DNA from: an uncultured Tenacibaculum sp.
GTDB taxonomy: Bacteria; Bacteroidota; Bacteroidia; Flavobacteriales; Flavobacteriaceae
Length of the DNA: 64,000 nt
NCBI RefSeq assembly: GCF_947499065.1
Contig: NZ_CANMMT010000013.1
Location: 1-64,000 of the forward strand
Reading direction: 5' to 3'
In this document: positions 44,965 through 52,549 of the stretch, piece by piece
Layout: each line of letters starts with the position of its first letter
Numbering within the stretch: position 1 is the stretch's first letter
Program-made: the position numbers and the translations under genes
Notes under the pieces: generated by a model
The model's database searches: none
What the model saw: only the letters and a program-made list of their open reading frames with translations
What the model was told of the DNA's origin: nothing

Positions 44965-45774
44965 ATGAAAATAAAAATATTAATAGTAGGAGTTTTATCA
45001 ATTTTAGGAAGTTTAATAATTGTTGGATTTGCCAACAAAAAAAGTTCCAATGAAAATAACCCTTTAGAAGTTAAAATGTTAAAAAAAACAAATAATAAAC
45101 TAAGTTGCTTTAGTAACGTTCGTTTTAATAACTTCTCTAAGGTTGCGCCAAGCTATTTGGTTAGAGGGGCTAGTAATAGGACAATTACTAAAGATAAATT
45201 AAGTAAAGCAAAAACATTAAAAGATATTGTTGAACATTATCCATCTAATTGGATAGAAGAGTATGTTACTGTTGAAATATATAGAGTAACTAAAGATGAA
45301 GCTATAAAAGAAGTTGGAGATGATATTAATTTAAATAGCAAACAGCAAGAATTATTTAATAACATACATATTGGAGATGATATTTTAATAAGAGTAGTTT
45401 ATAAAGACAAAGAATCATTAGGGACTAACAATACCAAAAAAGAAACGAATATTACAATGACAGTAGTTCCAGAAGTATCAGCTAGTTTTAGAGAAGGTAA
45501 TGAACAACTTGTTGAATATTTGAAAAAGAATAGTACAGTTGAAATTTTAAACTGGAATTTTAATCCTATGCAAAATGCAACTGCGTTGTTTACAGTAAAT
45601 GAAATGGGAGAGGTAGGAAATGTAAAAGTTACAAAAACAACAGGAATTATTTCAGTAGATAGAGCCATTATAAAAATGGTGTATAAAATGCCTAAATGGA
45701 ATCCTGCAATAAATAGTAAGGGTAAGCTTGTGTCGCAACAATTTGAATTAATTATAGGAGAAGTAGGTTGTTAA
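44965..45774 (+). CDS. TonB C-terminal-domain protein, membrane anchored
   Basis: The 269-residue protein has one N-terminal membrane helix (residues about 4-24), an unrecognised middle part and a TonB_C-like domain (about 190-265) with NATALFTVNEMGEVGNVKVTK and MPKWNPAINSKGKLVSQQFEL. TonB_C domains contact outer membrane receptors, but without ExbB/ExbD genes nearby an energy-transducing role is uncertain. It is divergent from the two-component operon, with shared repeats between them. Confidence 0.75.
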   Translation: MKIKILIVGVLSILGSLIIVGFANKKSSNENNPLEVKMLKKTNNKLSCFSNVRFNNFSKVAPSYLVRGASNRTITKDKLSKAKTLKDIVEHYPSNWIEEYVTVEIYRVTKDEAIKEVGDDINLNSKQQELFNNIHIGDDILIRVVYKDKESLGTNNTKKETNITMTVVPEVSASFREGNEQLVEYLKKNSTVEILNWNFNPMQNATALFTVNEMGEVGNVKVTKTTGIISVDRAIIKMVYKMPKWNPAINSKGKLVSQQFELIIGEVGC

Positions 45775-45788
45775 ATAAGTATAAAACA

Positions 45789-45817
45789 ACAAAAGAGCTC
45801 CCGGGGGAGCCTTTTGT
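45789..45817 (+). terminator. GC-rich hairpin after the TonB_C gene
   Basis: A 13-bp stem with one bulged A (arms ACAAAAG-A-GCTCCC and GGGAGC-C-TTTTGT) follows the stop by 15 bases. The tail after the stem is not a pure T run, so the terminator call is moderate. Confidence 0.6.
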
Positions 45818-45962
45818 ATAAGGGGTGGTTAAACATTAAATTCAAATTATCTATTTCTAATTTACCTTTTATATAAGTGATTTTTGTCAATTTTTCGATA
45901 AATGGAATAATCTGCTTGTTGAAAAGCAAAAAAATATAGATGAATAGTGTTTTTAAGCAAAA

Positions 45963-45998
45963 AAAAAAGAAGCGTCCCCCCGGATAAACTTCTTTTTT
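45963..45998. terminator. Possible bidirectional terminator with C-rich loop
   Basis: A 10-bp A/T-rich stem (45963-45972 with 45989-45998) flanked by A and T runs encloses a loop with six C in a row. No gene ends directly before it on either strand. Confidence 0.4.
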
Positions 45999-46144
45999 AG
46001 TGATAACTCATTTAATAGGTTATTACACTGTAAAGGTAATTGTATAAAGGGATTAATTTTTTAAAATTAGATGAGAGGAAGGAAAGTAAAGTTGAACAAC
46101 CTTGTTTATTAAGTGAAGTAAAAAGAGCTTATGATTGTAAAATA

Positions 46145-46173
46145 AAAAAACCACCTTTTTTAGGTGGTTTTTT
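46145..46173 (-). terminator. Terminator of lysS
   Basis: A perfect 12-bp stem (46145-46156 with 46162-46173, core ACCACCT/AGGTGGT) with a 5-base loop lies 19 bases beyond the lysS stop. Confidence 0.88.
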
Positions 46174-46191
46174 TATTCATATAAATATGAT

Positions 46192-47889
46192 TTATACAGC
46201 TAATACAAATAAACCTTCTTCGGTTTTTTCAACTTTAGCTAATTTATTTTTGGTTAAACTCTTAATTGTCTTATCCCATTTTTTGTTAGATAAACCAGAT
46301 TCAGACTTTAATACATTTAAATCTATTTTTTCAGCTTTGTCAATTAAAGCTAATAAAGCTTTCTCATCATCATTTAATTCAATAGAAGGAGCTTTCTTTT
46401 CAGGTTTCATTTGAGGGAAGAATAATACTTCTTGAATTGAAGGATTGTTTGTTAAATACATTATTAAACGATCCATACCAATACCTAAACCAGAAGTAGG
46501 AGGCATTCCATACTCTAATGCACGTAAGAAATCTTGATCAATAAATTCACCAGCTTCATCATCACCACGAGCAGCTAATTTTAATTGAGCTTCAAAACGT
46601 TCACGTTGATCAATTGGGTCATTTAATTCTGAATAAGCATTTGCAATCTCTTTACCACAAACCATTAATTCAAAACGCTCTGTTAACTCAGGATTATCTC
46701 TATGTTCTTTACATAAAGGAGACATTTCTTTAGGATAATCTGTAATGAAAGTTGGTTGAATGTAGTTTCCTTCACATTTTTCACCAAAAATTTCATCAAT
46801 TAATTTTCCTTTCCCCATGGTGTCATCAACCTCAATACCCATACTTTTAGCAGCGGCACGAATTTCGTCTTCTGATTTACCATTGATATCAAAACCAGTA
46901 AAATGCTTTATAGAATCAGCCATAGTAACTCTAGCATAAGGAGCTTTAAAATCAACTTTATGTTCTCCAAAAGTAGCTTCAGTAGTTCCGTTTACAGCTA
47001 TAGCACAGTGTTCTAATAATTTTTCTGTAAAGTCCATCATCCAGTTGTAGTCTTTATAAGCTACATAGATTTCCATTGCTGTAAACTCTGGATTGTGAGT
47101 TCTGTCCATTCCTTCGTTACGGAAATTTTTAGAAAACTCATATACACCATCAAAACCACCAACAATCAAACGCTTTAAGTATAATTCGTTAGCAATTCGC
47201 ATATATAATGGAATGTCTAAGGCATTATGGTGAGTAATAAATGGTCTTGCAGCCGCACCACCTGGAATTGGTTGTAAAATAGGAGTTTCTACTTCAAAAT
47301 AACCAGCATCGTTAAAAAACAGACGCATAGCATTAAATAACTTAGTTCTTTTTACAAATACATCTTTTACATGTGGGTTTACAACTAAGTCAGCATAACG
47401 TTGTCTATAACGCATTTCAGGATCTGTAAAACCATCAAAGGTGTTTCCATCAGCATCAACTTTAGGTAAAGGTAATGGTTTTAAAGATTTACTTAATAAT
47501 TTAAAGTCTTTTACCATTACAGTAATTTCTCCAACTTTAGTTTTAAATAATTCTCCTTCTATACCTACAAAGTCACCTATATCTAAAAGTTTTTTATAAA
47601 CTTCATTGTACAAATCTTTGTCTTCTCCAGGACAAATCTCGTCTCTATTGAAATATACTTGAACTCTTCCTTCGCTATCTTGTAATTCAGCAAAAGAAGC
47701 TTTTCCTTGTATACGACGACTCATTAATCTACCAGCAATTACCACCTTTTTTCCTTCTTCAAACTTATCCTTTATGGTTTTTGAATTTGAATTTAATGGA
47801 AATAAATCAGCAGGGTAAGGGTTAATACCTAATTCTCGTAATTTCCCTAACTTTTCTCTACGTACAACTTCTTGTTCTGATAATTGCAT
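46192..47889 (-). CDS. lysS: Lysyl-tRNA synthetase, class II
   Basis: The 565-residue enzyme has an N-terminal OB-fold anticodon-binding domain (about 55-150) and the class II core with motif 2 FRNEGMDRTHNPEFTAMEIYVAY and motif 3 GLGIGMDRLIMYLTN. It charges tRNA-Lys. It is about 60 residues longer than the common bacterial form; the extra C-terminus (about 500-565, DDEKALLALIDKAEKIDL and SNKKWDKTIKSLTKNKLAKV) looks like a small winged-helix module. It has a two-box promoter and a terminator. Confidence 0.96.
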   Translation of the reverse strand: MQLSEQEVVRREKLGKLRELGINPYPADLFPLNSNSKTIKDKFEEGKKVVIAGRLMSRRIQGKASFAELQDSEGRVQVYFNRDEICPGEDKDLYNEVYKKLLDIGDFVGIEGELFKTKVGEITVMVKDFKLLSKSLKPLPLPKVDADGNTFDGFTDPEMRYRQRYADLVVNPHVKDVFVKRTKLFNAMRLFFNDAGYFEVETPILQPIPGGAAARPFITHHNALDIPLYMRIANELYLKRLIVGGFDGVYEFSKNFRNEGMDRTHNPEFTAMEIYVAYKDYNWMMDFTEKLLEHCAIAVNGTTEATFGEHKVDFKAPYARVTMADSIKHFTGFDINGKSEDEIRAAAKSMGIEVDDTMGKGKLIDEIFGEKCEGNYIQPTFITDYPKEMSPLCKEHRDNPELTERFELMVCGKEIANAYSELNDPIDQRERFEAQLKLAARGDDEAGEFIDQDFLRALEYGMPPTSGLGIGMDRLIMYLTNNPSIQEVLFFPQMKPEKKAPSIELNDDEKALLALIDKAEKIDLNVLKSESGLSNKKWDKTIKSLTKNKLAKVEKTEEGLFVLAV

Positions 47890-47921
47890 GGGTTAATTTT
47901 TATAATTTTTTAATGAAGGGG

Positions 47922-47952
47922 CAAAGATACAATCAATTGAAGAATTAAACAA
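47922..47952 (-). promoter_or_regulatory. lysS promoter (TTG, N20, TATCTTTG)
   Basis: On the minus strand TTG (47952-47950) and TATCTTTG (47929-47922) are 20 bases apart. The predicted 5' leader of lysS is about 28 bases. It diverges from the small RNA promoter at 47994. Confidence 0.7.
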
Positions 47953-47993
47953 TGAATAACAGATTGACATTTTTTGTAAAAAAACTAAAAAAA

Positions 47994-48024
47994 TTTGCAG
48001 GTATTAAAAAAGGTTGTATATTTG
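47994..48024 (+). promoter_or_regulatory. Strong two-box promoter of the small RNA
   Basis: TTTG at 47994-47997 and TATATTTG at 48017-48024 are separated by exactly 19 bases, the best Bacteroidetes promoter match in the window. No protein-coding frame on the plus strand follows before the convergent DUF456 gene. Confidence 0.75.
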
Positions 48025-48028
48025 CAGG

Positions 48029-48135
48029 CTGCTTTTTTGTAAAGCAGCATTTAGTTGTGTTGTTAGGTACTTTAAATAGTACCATGGTTTTGTTAACCAA
48101 TGGAAAGCTTCCCTGAGATGGGTTGCTTTTTTTTT
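48029..48135 (+). ncRNA. Probable independent small RNA of about 105 nt, unrecognised
   Basis: The transcript predicted from the promoter at 47994 would start near 48029 and stop in a T9 run (48127-48135). It holds hairpins GGTACT/AGTACC (48066-48071 with 48078-48083) and TGGTT/AACCA (48085-48099). AAAGCAGC (48041-48048) can pair either with the 5' GCTGCTTT (48028-48035) or with the 3' GTTGCTTT (48122-48129), giving two exclusive folds. I do not recognise an Rfam family; it is not tmRNA, RNase P or SRP RNA by sequence. Confidence 0.65.
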
Positions 48136-48149
48136 GCATTAAATTTGGC

Positions 48150-48650
48150 TTAAAAGAAAGCGTTTTTGTATTCCCAAAAAGTAGTTAAGAATAGAACAAA
48201 ATATACTGTAGCTACAGAAAATTTAATGGTAGCAGAAACTAAGAAACCTAAAAATGCCCCAAAAGAAGCTTTAATAGCTCTCGTAGTATCTTTACTGTCA
48301 TAAATTAATTCACCAATAAGAGCTCCAAAAAAAGCACCTATTAATATCCCAAAAGGAATAGGAGAGAATAAACCTATAATTAAACCTATAGTAGTTCCAT
48401 AAACTCCGTATTTACTACCTCCAAAACGTTTTGTTCCAATGGCAGGAATAAAATAATCAATTATAAAAATAAAAATAGCAATGGCTAAAGTGATGCCTAA
48501 AAATGTCCAATCTTGAGGTATTACTTTTGTTAAATGTAATAGCAGTAAACCTAACCAACCTGTTAAGGGACCTGGTAAGATTGGTAAAAATGAACCAACG
48601 ATACCTAAACAAACACATATAAAACCAAGTAAGGTTAGCAATATATCCAT
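48150..48650 (-). CDS. DUF456 domain membrane protein
   Basis: The 166-residue protein has four or five membrane helices with Gly-rich repeats: GSFLPILPGPLTGWLGLLLLH near the start and GLIIGLFSPIPFGILIGAFFGALIGEL in the second half, as in DUF456 proteins. These Gly-zipper-like helices suggest a small membrane protein of unknown function. It is convergent with the small RNA, whose end lies 15 bases from its stop. Confidence 0.88.
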   Translation of the reverse strand: MDILLTLLGFICVCLGIVGSFLPILPGPLTGWLGLLLLHLTKVIPQDWTFLGITLAIAIFIFIIDYFIPAIGTKRFGGSKYGVYGTTIGLIIGLFSPIPFGILIGAFFGALIGELIYDSKDTTRAIKASFGAFLGFLVSATIKFSVATVYFVLFLTTFWEYKNAFF

Positions 48651-48730
48651 ATTTTATATTCTTTTTTTAGTTTAAAATAGCTTTATTTTTCTATTTATAA
48701 GACGAGTATAATGACTATTTGTTACATTTT

Positions 48731-48770
48731 TATAACTAAAAAATTAGTTTAAACTAATTTTTTAGTTATA
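48731..48770. promoter_or_regulatory. 40-bp perfect palindrome, candidate BlaI operator
   Basis: The two 20-base halves 48731-48750 and 48751-48770 are exact reverse complements. Within it the half-sites AACTAA/TTAGTT occur as three nested inverted repeats (48734-48749, 48744-48757, 48752-48767). The right end overlaps the -7 box TATATTTG (48767-48774), so a repressor bound here would block transcription of blaI itself. No TTG -33 box is present. Confidence 0.75.
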
Positions 48771-48774
48771 TTTG
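48767..48774 (+). promoter_or_regulatory. -7 box TATATTTG of the blaI operon
   Basis: The TAnnTTTG match overlaps the last four bases of the 40-bp palindrome and lies 28 bases before the ATG at 48802. Confidence 0.55.
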
Positions 48775-48801
48775 TGGTGAAATATTTCAATAAAAGTTAG
48801 A

Positions 48802-49170
48802 ATGAGTAAACAATTAACAAAAGCAGAAGAGCAGATAATGCAAGTTTTATGGAGTTTAAAAGAAGCATCTGTAAAAGAAGTTATAGCAGAGTTACCAGAA
48901 CCGAAACCAGCTTATAATACAGTCTCTACTATTATTAGAATTTTAGAAACTAAAGAATTTGTTGGGCACCAACCTAAAGGAAGAGGGTATGTATATTACC
49001 CATTGGTGAAAAAATCGGAGTATAGTAATGAAAGTCTACATAAGTTAATGAACGGTTACTTTGGAGGTTCATTTAAGAGTATGGTATCTTTTTTTATGAA
49101 AGAAAATAAAATGGATATTAATGAATTAGAGAGTGTTTTGAAAGAAATAAATAAAAATAAAGAGTCATGA
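48802..49170 (+). CDS. BlaI/MecI/CopY family repressor
   Basis: The 122-residue protein has a winged-helix domain: LTKAEEQIMQVLWSLKEASVKEVIAEL, then the recognition region AYNTVSTIIRILETKEFVGHQ, and a C-terminal dimerisation part (FKSMVSFFMKENKMDINELESVL). In this family, repression is relieved by cleavage through a partner M56 protease, encoded next with a 4-base overlap. Target is probably the palindrome on its own promoter. Confidence 0.94.
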   Translation: MSKQLTKAEEQIMQVLWSLKEASVKEVIAELPEPKPAYNTVSTIIRILETKEFVGHQPKGRGYVYYPLVKKSEYSNESLHKLMNGYFGGSFKSMVSFFMKENKMDINELESVLKEINKNKES

Positions 49171-50768
49171 TAAATTATATAATTCAAGTAGTCTTATTTC
49201 AAGTACTGTTTGTAGCAGTTTATGATTTTTTCTTAAGTAAAGAAACTTTTTTTTCTAAGAATAGATGGTATTTATTATCAACATCTATAGTATCATTTTT
49301 ATTACCATTTGTTAAAATACCTACTATACAAAAAGCAGTTCCTGTAGAGTATACTATTATGTTACCAGAAGTAGTTTTATCTCCACAGAGAGTAATTGAA
49401 AAAGCTGCTTGGTATCAATCTATTGACTATTTAGATGTGTTATTTTGGAGTGGATGTTTAGTGTTTTTAATAGTGTTTGTTGTAAAATTATTACGCATTG
49501 TTCGATTAATATTTAAATATGAAATTGAACGTAAAAAAACATATAAATTGGTGTTGTTGCCAAAGAACGCAAAAGCATTTTCTTTTTTCAATTATATTTT
49601 CTTAGGAAAAGAAATTCCATTAGATAAACAAGAAAAAATAATTCAACATGAATTAGTGCATAGTAAACAAAAACACTCAATCGATTTGTTGTTTTTTGAA
49701 TTTCTGAGAATACTAATGTGGTTTAATCCAATGGTATATGTGTATCAAAATCGAATTTCTTTAGTACATGAATATATTTCTGATGAGAAAGTGAGCAAGG
49801 CTACTTTAAAAGAAAATTACATAAACAATTTACTCTCTGATGTTTTTCAAGTTGAAAACATTTCATTCTTAAATCAATTTTATAAACATTCATTAATTAA
49901 AAAACGAATTATTATGATGACGAAAAAAGAATCGAAACAGATTAAACAATTAAAATACTTATTGTTAATACCTGTGTTAGCTAGTATGCTAGCTTATACA
50001 TCTTGTTCACAAAATGCAAATGCTAATACACCAGAACAAAAGAAAGAAAATACTGTACTTTATACTGATATAAAGGATATGAAAAAGAGAGTTTCTAAAA
50101 CAAAACAATCATACATGGATGTATATTTAGGATTAGAACCACCAAAAACAAAAGAATTGCAGTTAAATGATTTGACTAGTGAAGAATTAACGGAGTTTAA
50201 TAATAAAAAAGAAAAGCTGTCAAAATCGGGAAAAGAAGAGATACCACTTAGGCTTTTTGAAGGAGTAGAGAAAAAGAAAAGAAAAACTATTTTTTTTGAT
50301 TTGGAAGAAGCAGCTAAGAGAATGGATAATAAAGAACAAGTTAAGAAAACAAACAATAATCTTTCTCAAGAAGTTAATAATCTAGGTAAACAATCTAAAA
50401 ATAACTTTCCTCAAGAGACTAACTATGTTCCATTTACATTATTAGATAAATACCCAACATTTCCAGGATGTAGAGAAGGGGATAAAGATTGCTTAAGTAG
50501 AAGTATGGCGAAGTTTATGGTGGAAAATTTTGATATGATTAAAGTGAAAGGAATGGGGGTAAAGAAAGGAGAAACAAGAATGTATTTACAGTTTACAATA
50601 AATAAAAAAGGGAACATTGATAAAATTAATGTTAGAGCCCCACATCCTGATTTAAAACAGTATGCAATTGAAGTTGCTGAGAAATTACCAAGAATGAAAC
50701 CTGGGGAAAAGAATAATAAAGCAGTGTCTACTAGATATACATTACCAATTACATTTAATATTAACTAG
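49167..50768 (+). CDS. BlaR1-like M56 metallopeptidase with TonB_C domain
   Basis: The 533-residue protein has four predicted membrane helices in the first 270 residues, the zinc motif HELVH (H161, E162, H165) before SKQKHSIDLLFFEF, and a signal-anchor near residue 270-285. The C-terminal periplasmic part lacks the penicillin-binding sensor of BlaR1 and instead carries a Lys/Glu-rich linker and a TonB_C-like domain (about 425-533, GETRMYLQFTINKKGNIDKI). It probably senses an envelope signal and cleaves the BlaI repressor. Confidence 0.9.
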   Translation: MINYIIQVVLFQVLFVAVYDFFLSKETFFSKNRWYLLSTSIVSFLLPFVKIPTIQKAVPVEYTIMLPEVVLSPQRVIEKAAWYQSIDYLDVLFWSGCLVFLIVFVVKLLRIVRLIFKYEIERKKTYKLVLLPKNAKAFSFFNYIFLGKEIPLDKQEKIIQHELVHSKQKHSIDLLFFEFLRILMWFNPMVYVYQNRISLVHEYISDEKVSKATLKENYINNLLSDVFQVENISFLNQFYKHSLIKKRIIMMTKKESKQIKQLKYLLLIPVLASMLAYTSCSQNANANTPEQKKENTVLYTDIKDMKKRVSKTKQSYMDVYLGLEPPKTKELQLNDLTSEELTEFNNKKEKLSKSGKEEIPLRLFEGVEKKKRKTIFFDLEEAAKRMDNKEQVKKTNNNLSQEVNNLGKQSKNNFPQETNYVPFTLLDKYPTFPGCREGDKDCLSRSMAKFMVENFDMIKVKGMGVKKGETRMYLQFTINKKGNIDKINVRAPHPDLKQYAIEVAEKLPRMKPGEKNNKAVSTRYTLPITFNIN

Positions 50769-50779
50769 TTAAAAATTTT

Positions 50780-52033
50780 ATGAAAAAGAAAATTTTAATT
50801 GTATTATTTTTAATAGGGTTTATTAAAGTCGAAGCGCAAACTTCGACTTTTAAATCCATTGATAATTTATTGAGTGCGGGGCGTTATAAAAAAGCCTTGA
50901 AAGAATTGAATAAGCTACCTTCAACTTTCGTATCTAATACAAAGAAGGCTCACATTTATGAAGCAATAGATAATTATAAATTAGCTTCAAAATATTATGA
51001 AAAAGCATTAGAGATTAAAAATGATTACGCCATAAAAGTTAAGTTGGGAAAAAGCTATAATAAAGAGAAAAAGTTAAAAAAAGCAATATCAATTTTTGAA
51101 GACATTGTAGAAAAAGATGATGATAATTTATTGATAAAATATCAATTAGGTAAATTGTATTTAAAGACTAAACAGCCTTCTAAGGCTAAAAAACTATTTG
51201 AAAATTTAATTGAAAAGGATAAAGAAAATGCGAATTACCATTATCAGTTAGGTGTTGCATATGCTATGTTGAAGAAGAGAAACTTAAAAATAAATAGTTT
51301 TTTAGAGGCTTATAAAAATGATGATGAGCACATTAAGGCAATTCACCAATTAGCGCTTGCTTATGTTTTATTAAGAGATAGAGATTCTTCTGCTATTTTT
51401 ACAAATAAAGGATTGCAAGTAAATCCAAATCATATAGAATTAAACAAGTTAAAAATAAATAGCTTGTATAGAAAGAAACAGTATTTAGAAGCAATTAGTT
51501 TGTTAGAAAAAATAGATACGTTAAAGCCAAATGAGCATTATACTCAAAAAATGTTAGGAAGAGCTTTGTACAAGTTAAAAGATTATGATGAAGCTGAAAA
51601 GTATTTTAATAAAGCATTAAAAATAGATCGGTCAGATTTTAAATCATATACTTATTTAGGAGATATAGATTTTAATCAAAAAGAATATAAGAGCGCTATG
51701 TATAACTATAGGTTAGCAACTTATGTAGGAAAAGAATCTAGAGATATTGAGTATTACCAATTAGCAAGAGTGTATAAAGAATTAGGAAAACCTAAAGCAG
51801 AAATGGAGGCTTACAAAGATTCGTATAATGAAAATAGTAGAAATTACAGAGCTTTATACCAATTAGCTAATACTACAGAAAACTATTATGAAAATAAAAA
51901 GTTAGCCTTAAAATATTATAAAAATTATATGGATAGGTTTGAAGAAAAAGATTCTTTGCTTACAAGTCAAGTGAAAACTAGAATTAAAGAAATAAAAAAA
52001 TATTATTTCATGAAAGGTGATGTTATAGAATAG
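50780..52033 (+). CDS. Secreted TPR protein
   Basis: The 417-residue protein has a signal peptide (MKKKILIVLFLIGFIKVEAQ) and about ten TPR units covering residues 25-410, for example YEKALEIKNDYAIKVKLGKSY and AEKYFNKALKIDRSDFKSYTYLGDI. It lies 12 bases after the M56 gene and 36 before the lipoprotein gene. It probably serves as a periplasmic protein-binding scaffold in the BlaI-controlled operon. Confidence 0.85.
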   Translation: MKKKILIVLFLIGFIKVEAQTSTFKSIDNLLSAGRYKKALKELNKLPSTFVSNTKKAHIYEAIDNYKLASKYYEKALEIKNDYAIKVKLGKSYNKEKKLKKAISIFEDIVEKDDDNLLIKYQLGKLYLKTKQPSKAKKLFENLIEKDKENANYHYQLGVAYAMLKKRNLKINSFLEAYKNDDEHIKAIHQLALAYVLLRDRDSSAIFTNKGLQVNPNHIELNKLKINSLYRKKQYLEAISLLEKIDTLKPNEHYTQKMLGRALYKLKDYDEAEKYFNKALKIDRSDFKSYTYLGDIDFNQKEYKSAMYNYRLATYVGKESRDIEYYQLARVYKELGKPKAEMEAYKDSYNENSRNYRALYQLANTTENYYENKKLALKYYKNYMDRFEEKDSLLTSQVKTRIKEIKKYYFMKGDVIE

Positions 52034-52069
52034 GCTAAATTTTTGTATTTTCATCTCAAAATCAATGAG

Positions 52070-52549
52070 ATGAGGTGTTGCTGTGTTTCTTTAATTACAA
52101 TTTTATTATTTGTGTCGTGCGATTTTTTTTCTTCATCAAAAAAGAATAAAGATCAGGTGATTGATACTGTTATTGATTTTTCTAAAGTAGATGTTTCTCC
52201 TTCTTTTAGTGTTTGTAAAAAACTTATGGATGAAGCAAAGACAAATTGTTTTAGAAAAGAAATTCAGCAAAGAATAACCAAGGAATTGCAATTGTATAAT
52301 TTTGTTAGTAATGAATTAATAGATGAGGTAGTTTTAATAGACTTGCAAATTAGTAGTAAAGGGAAGTTTGAGTTAAAAGATATTTCATCATCCAACAATA
52401 TAAAAGAATACTTACCAAAGTTAGATAGTGTAATTAGACAATCGATAAAAAAGTTACCCAAAATAACACCTGGTTTTAAAAGGGGTATACCTGTATCAAC
52501 ACAATATCAATTACCAATTAGAATACAAATAGAAGAGGAAGTAAACTAA
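52070..52549 (+). CDS. Lipoprotein with TonB_C-like domain
   Basis: From the ATG at 52070 the protein is 159 residues with a lipoprotein signal MRCCCVSLITILLFVSC (acylated Cys likely residue 17). The C-terminal half is TonB_C-like: VVLIDLQISSKGKFELKDI and LPKITPGFKRGIPVSTQYQLPI, close in style to the end of the M56 protein (LPRMKPGEKNNKAVSTRYTLPI). It was probably derived from that domain. The TTG upstream at 52043 is not used here. Its end overlaps the convergent Coq4-like gene by 32 bases. Confidence 0.75.
   Translation: MRCCCVSLITILLFVSCDFFSSSKKNKDQVIDTVIDFSKVDVSPSFSVCKKLMDEAKTNCFRKEIQQRITKELQLYNFVSNELIDEVVLIDLQISSKGKFELKDISSSNNIKEYLPKLDSVIRQSIKKLPKITPGFKRGIPVSTQYQLPIRIQIEEEVN

Larger units (their letters stand above)
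45775..46191. other. 417-base stretch without a gene
   Basis: Between the TonB_C gene and lysS there are three hairpins: 45789-45817, 45963-45998 (stem AAAAAAGAAG/CTTCTTTTTT with a C-rich 16-base loop) and the lysS terminator at 46145-46173. The loop sequence CGTCCCCCCGG is largely complementary to the first hairpin's CCGGGGGAGC, unusual in such AT-rich DNA. I see no convincing coding frame; a small RNA is possible but has no promoter that I can support. Confidence 0.5.

Noticed and set aside
46040..46414. Plus-strand open frame of 124 codons across the lysS end
   Set aside because: It begins at TTG, runs through the lysS terminator and is antisense to the lysS 3' end; composition is not protein-like.
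47945..48139. Minus-strand open frame of 64 codons in the lysS-DUF456 gap
   Set aside because: It is antisense to the predicted small RNA and shares its promoter and terminator sequence; no family features.
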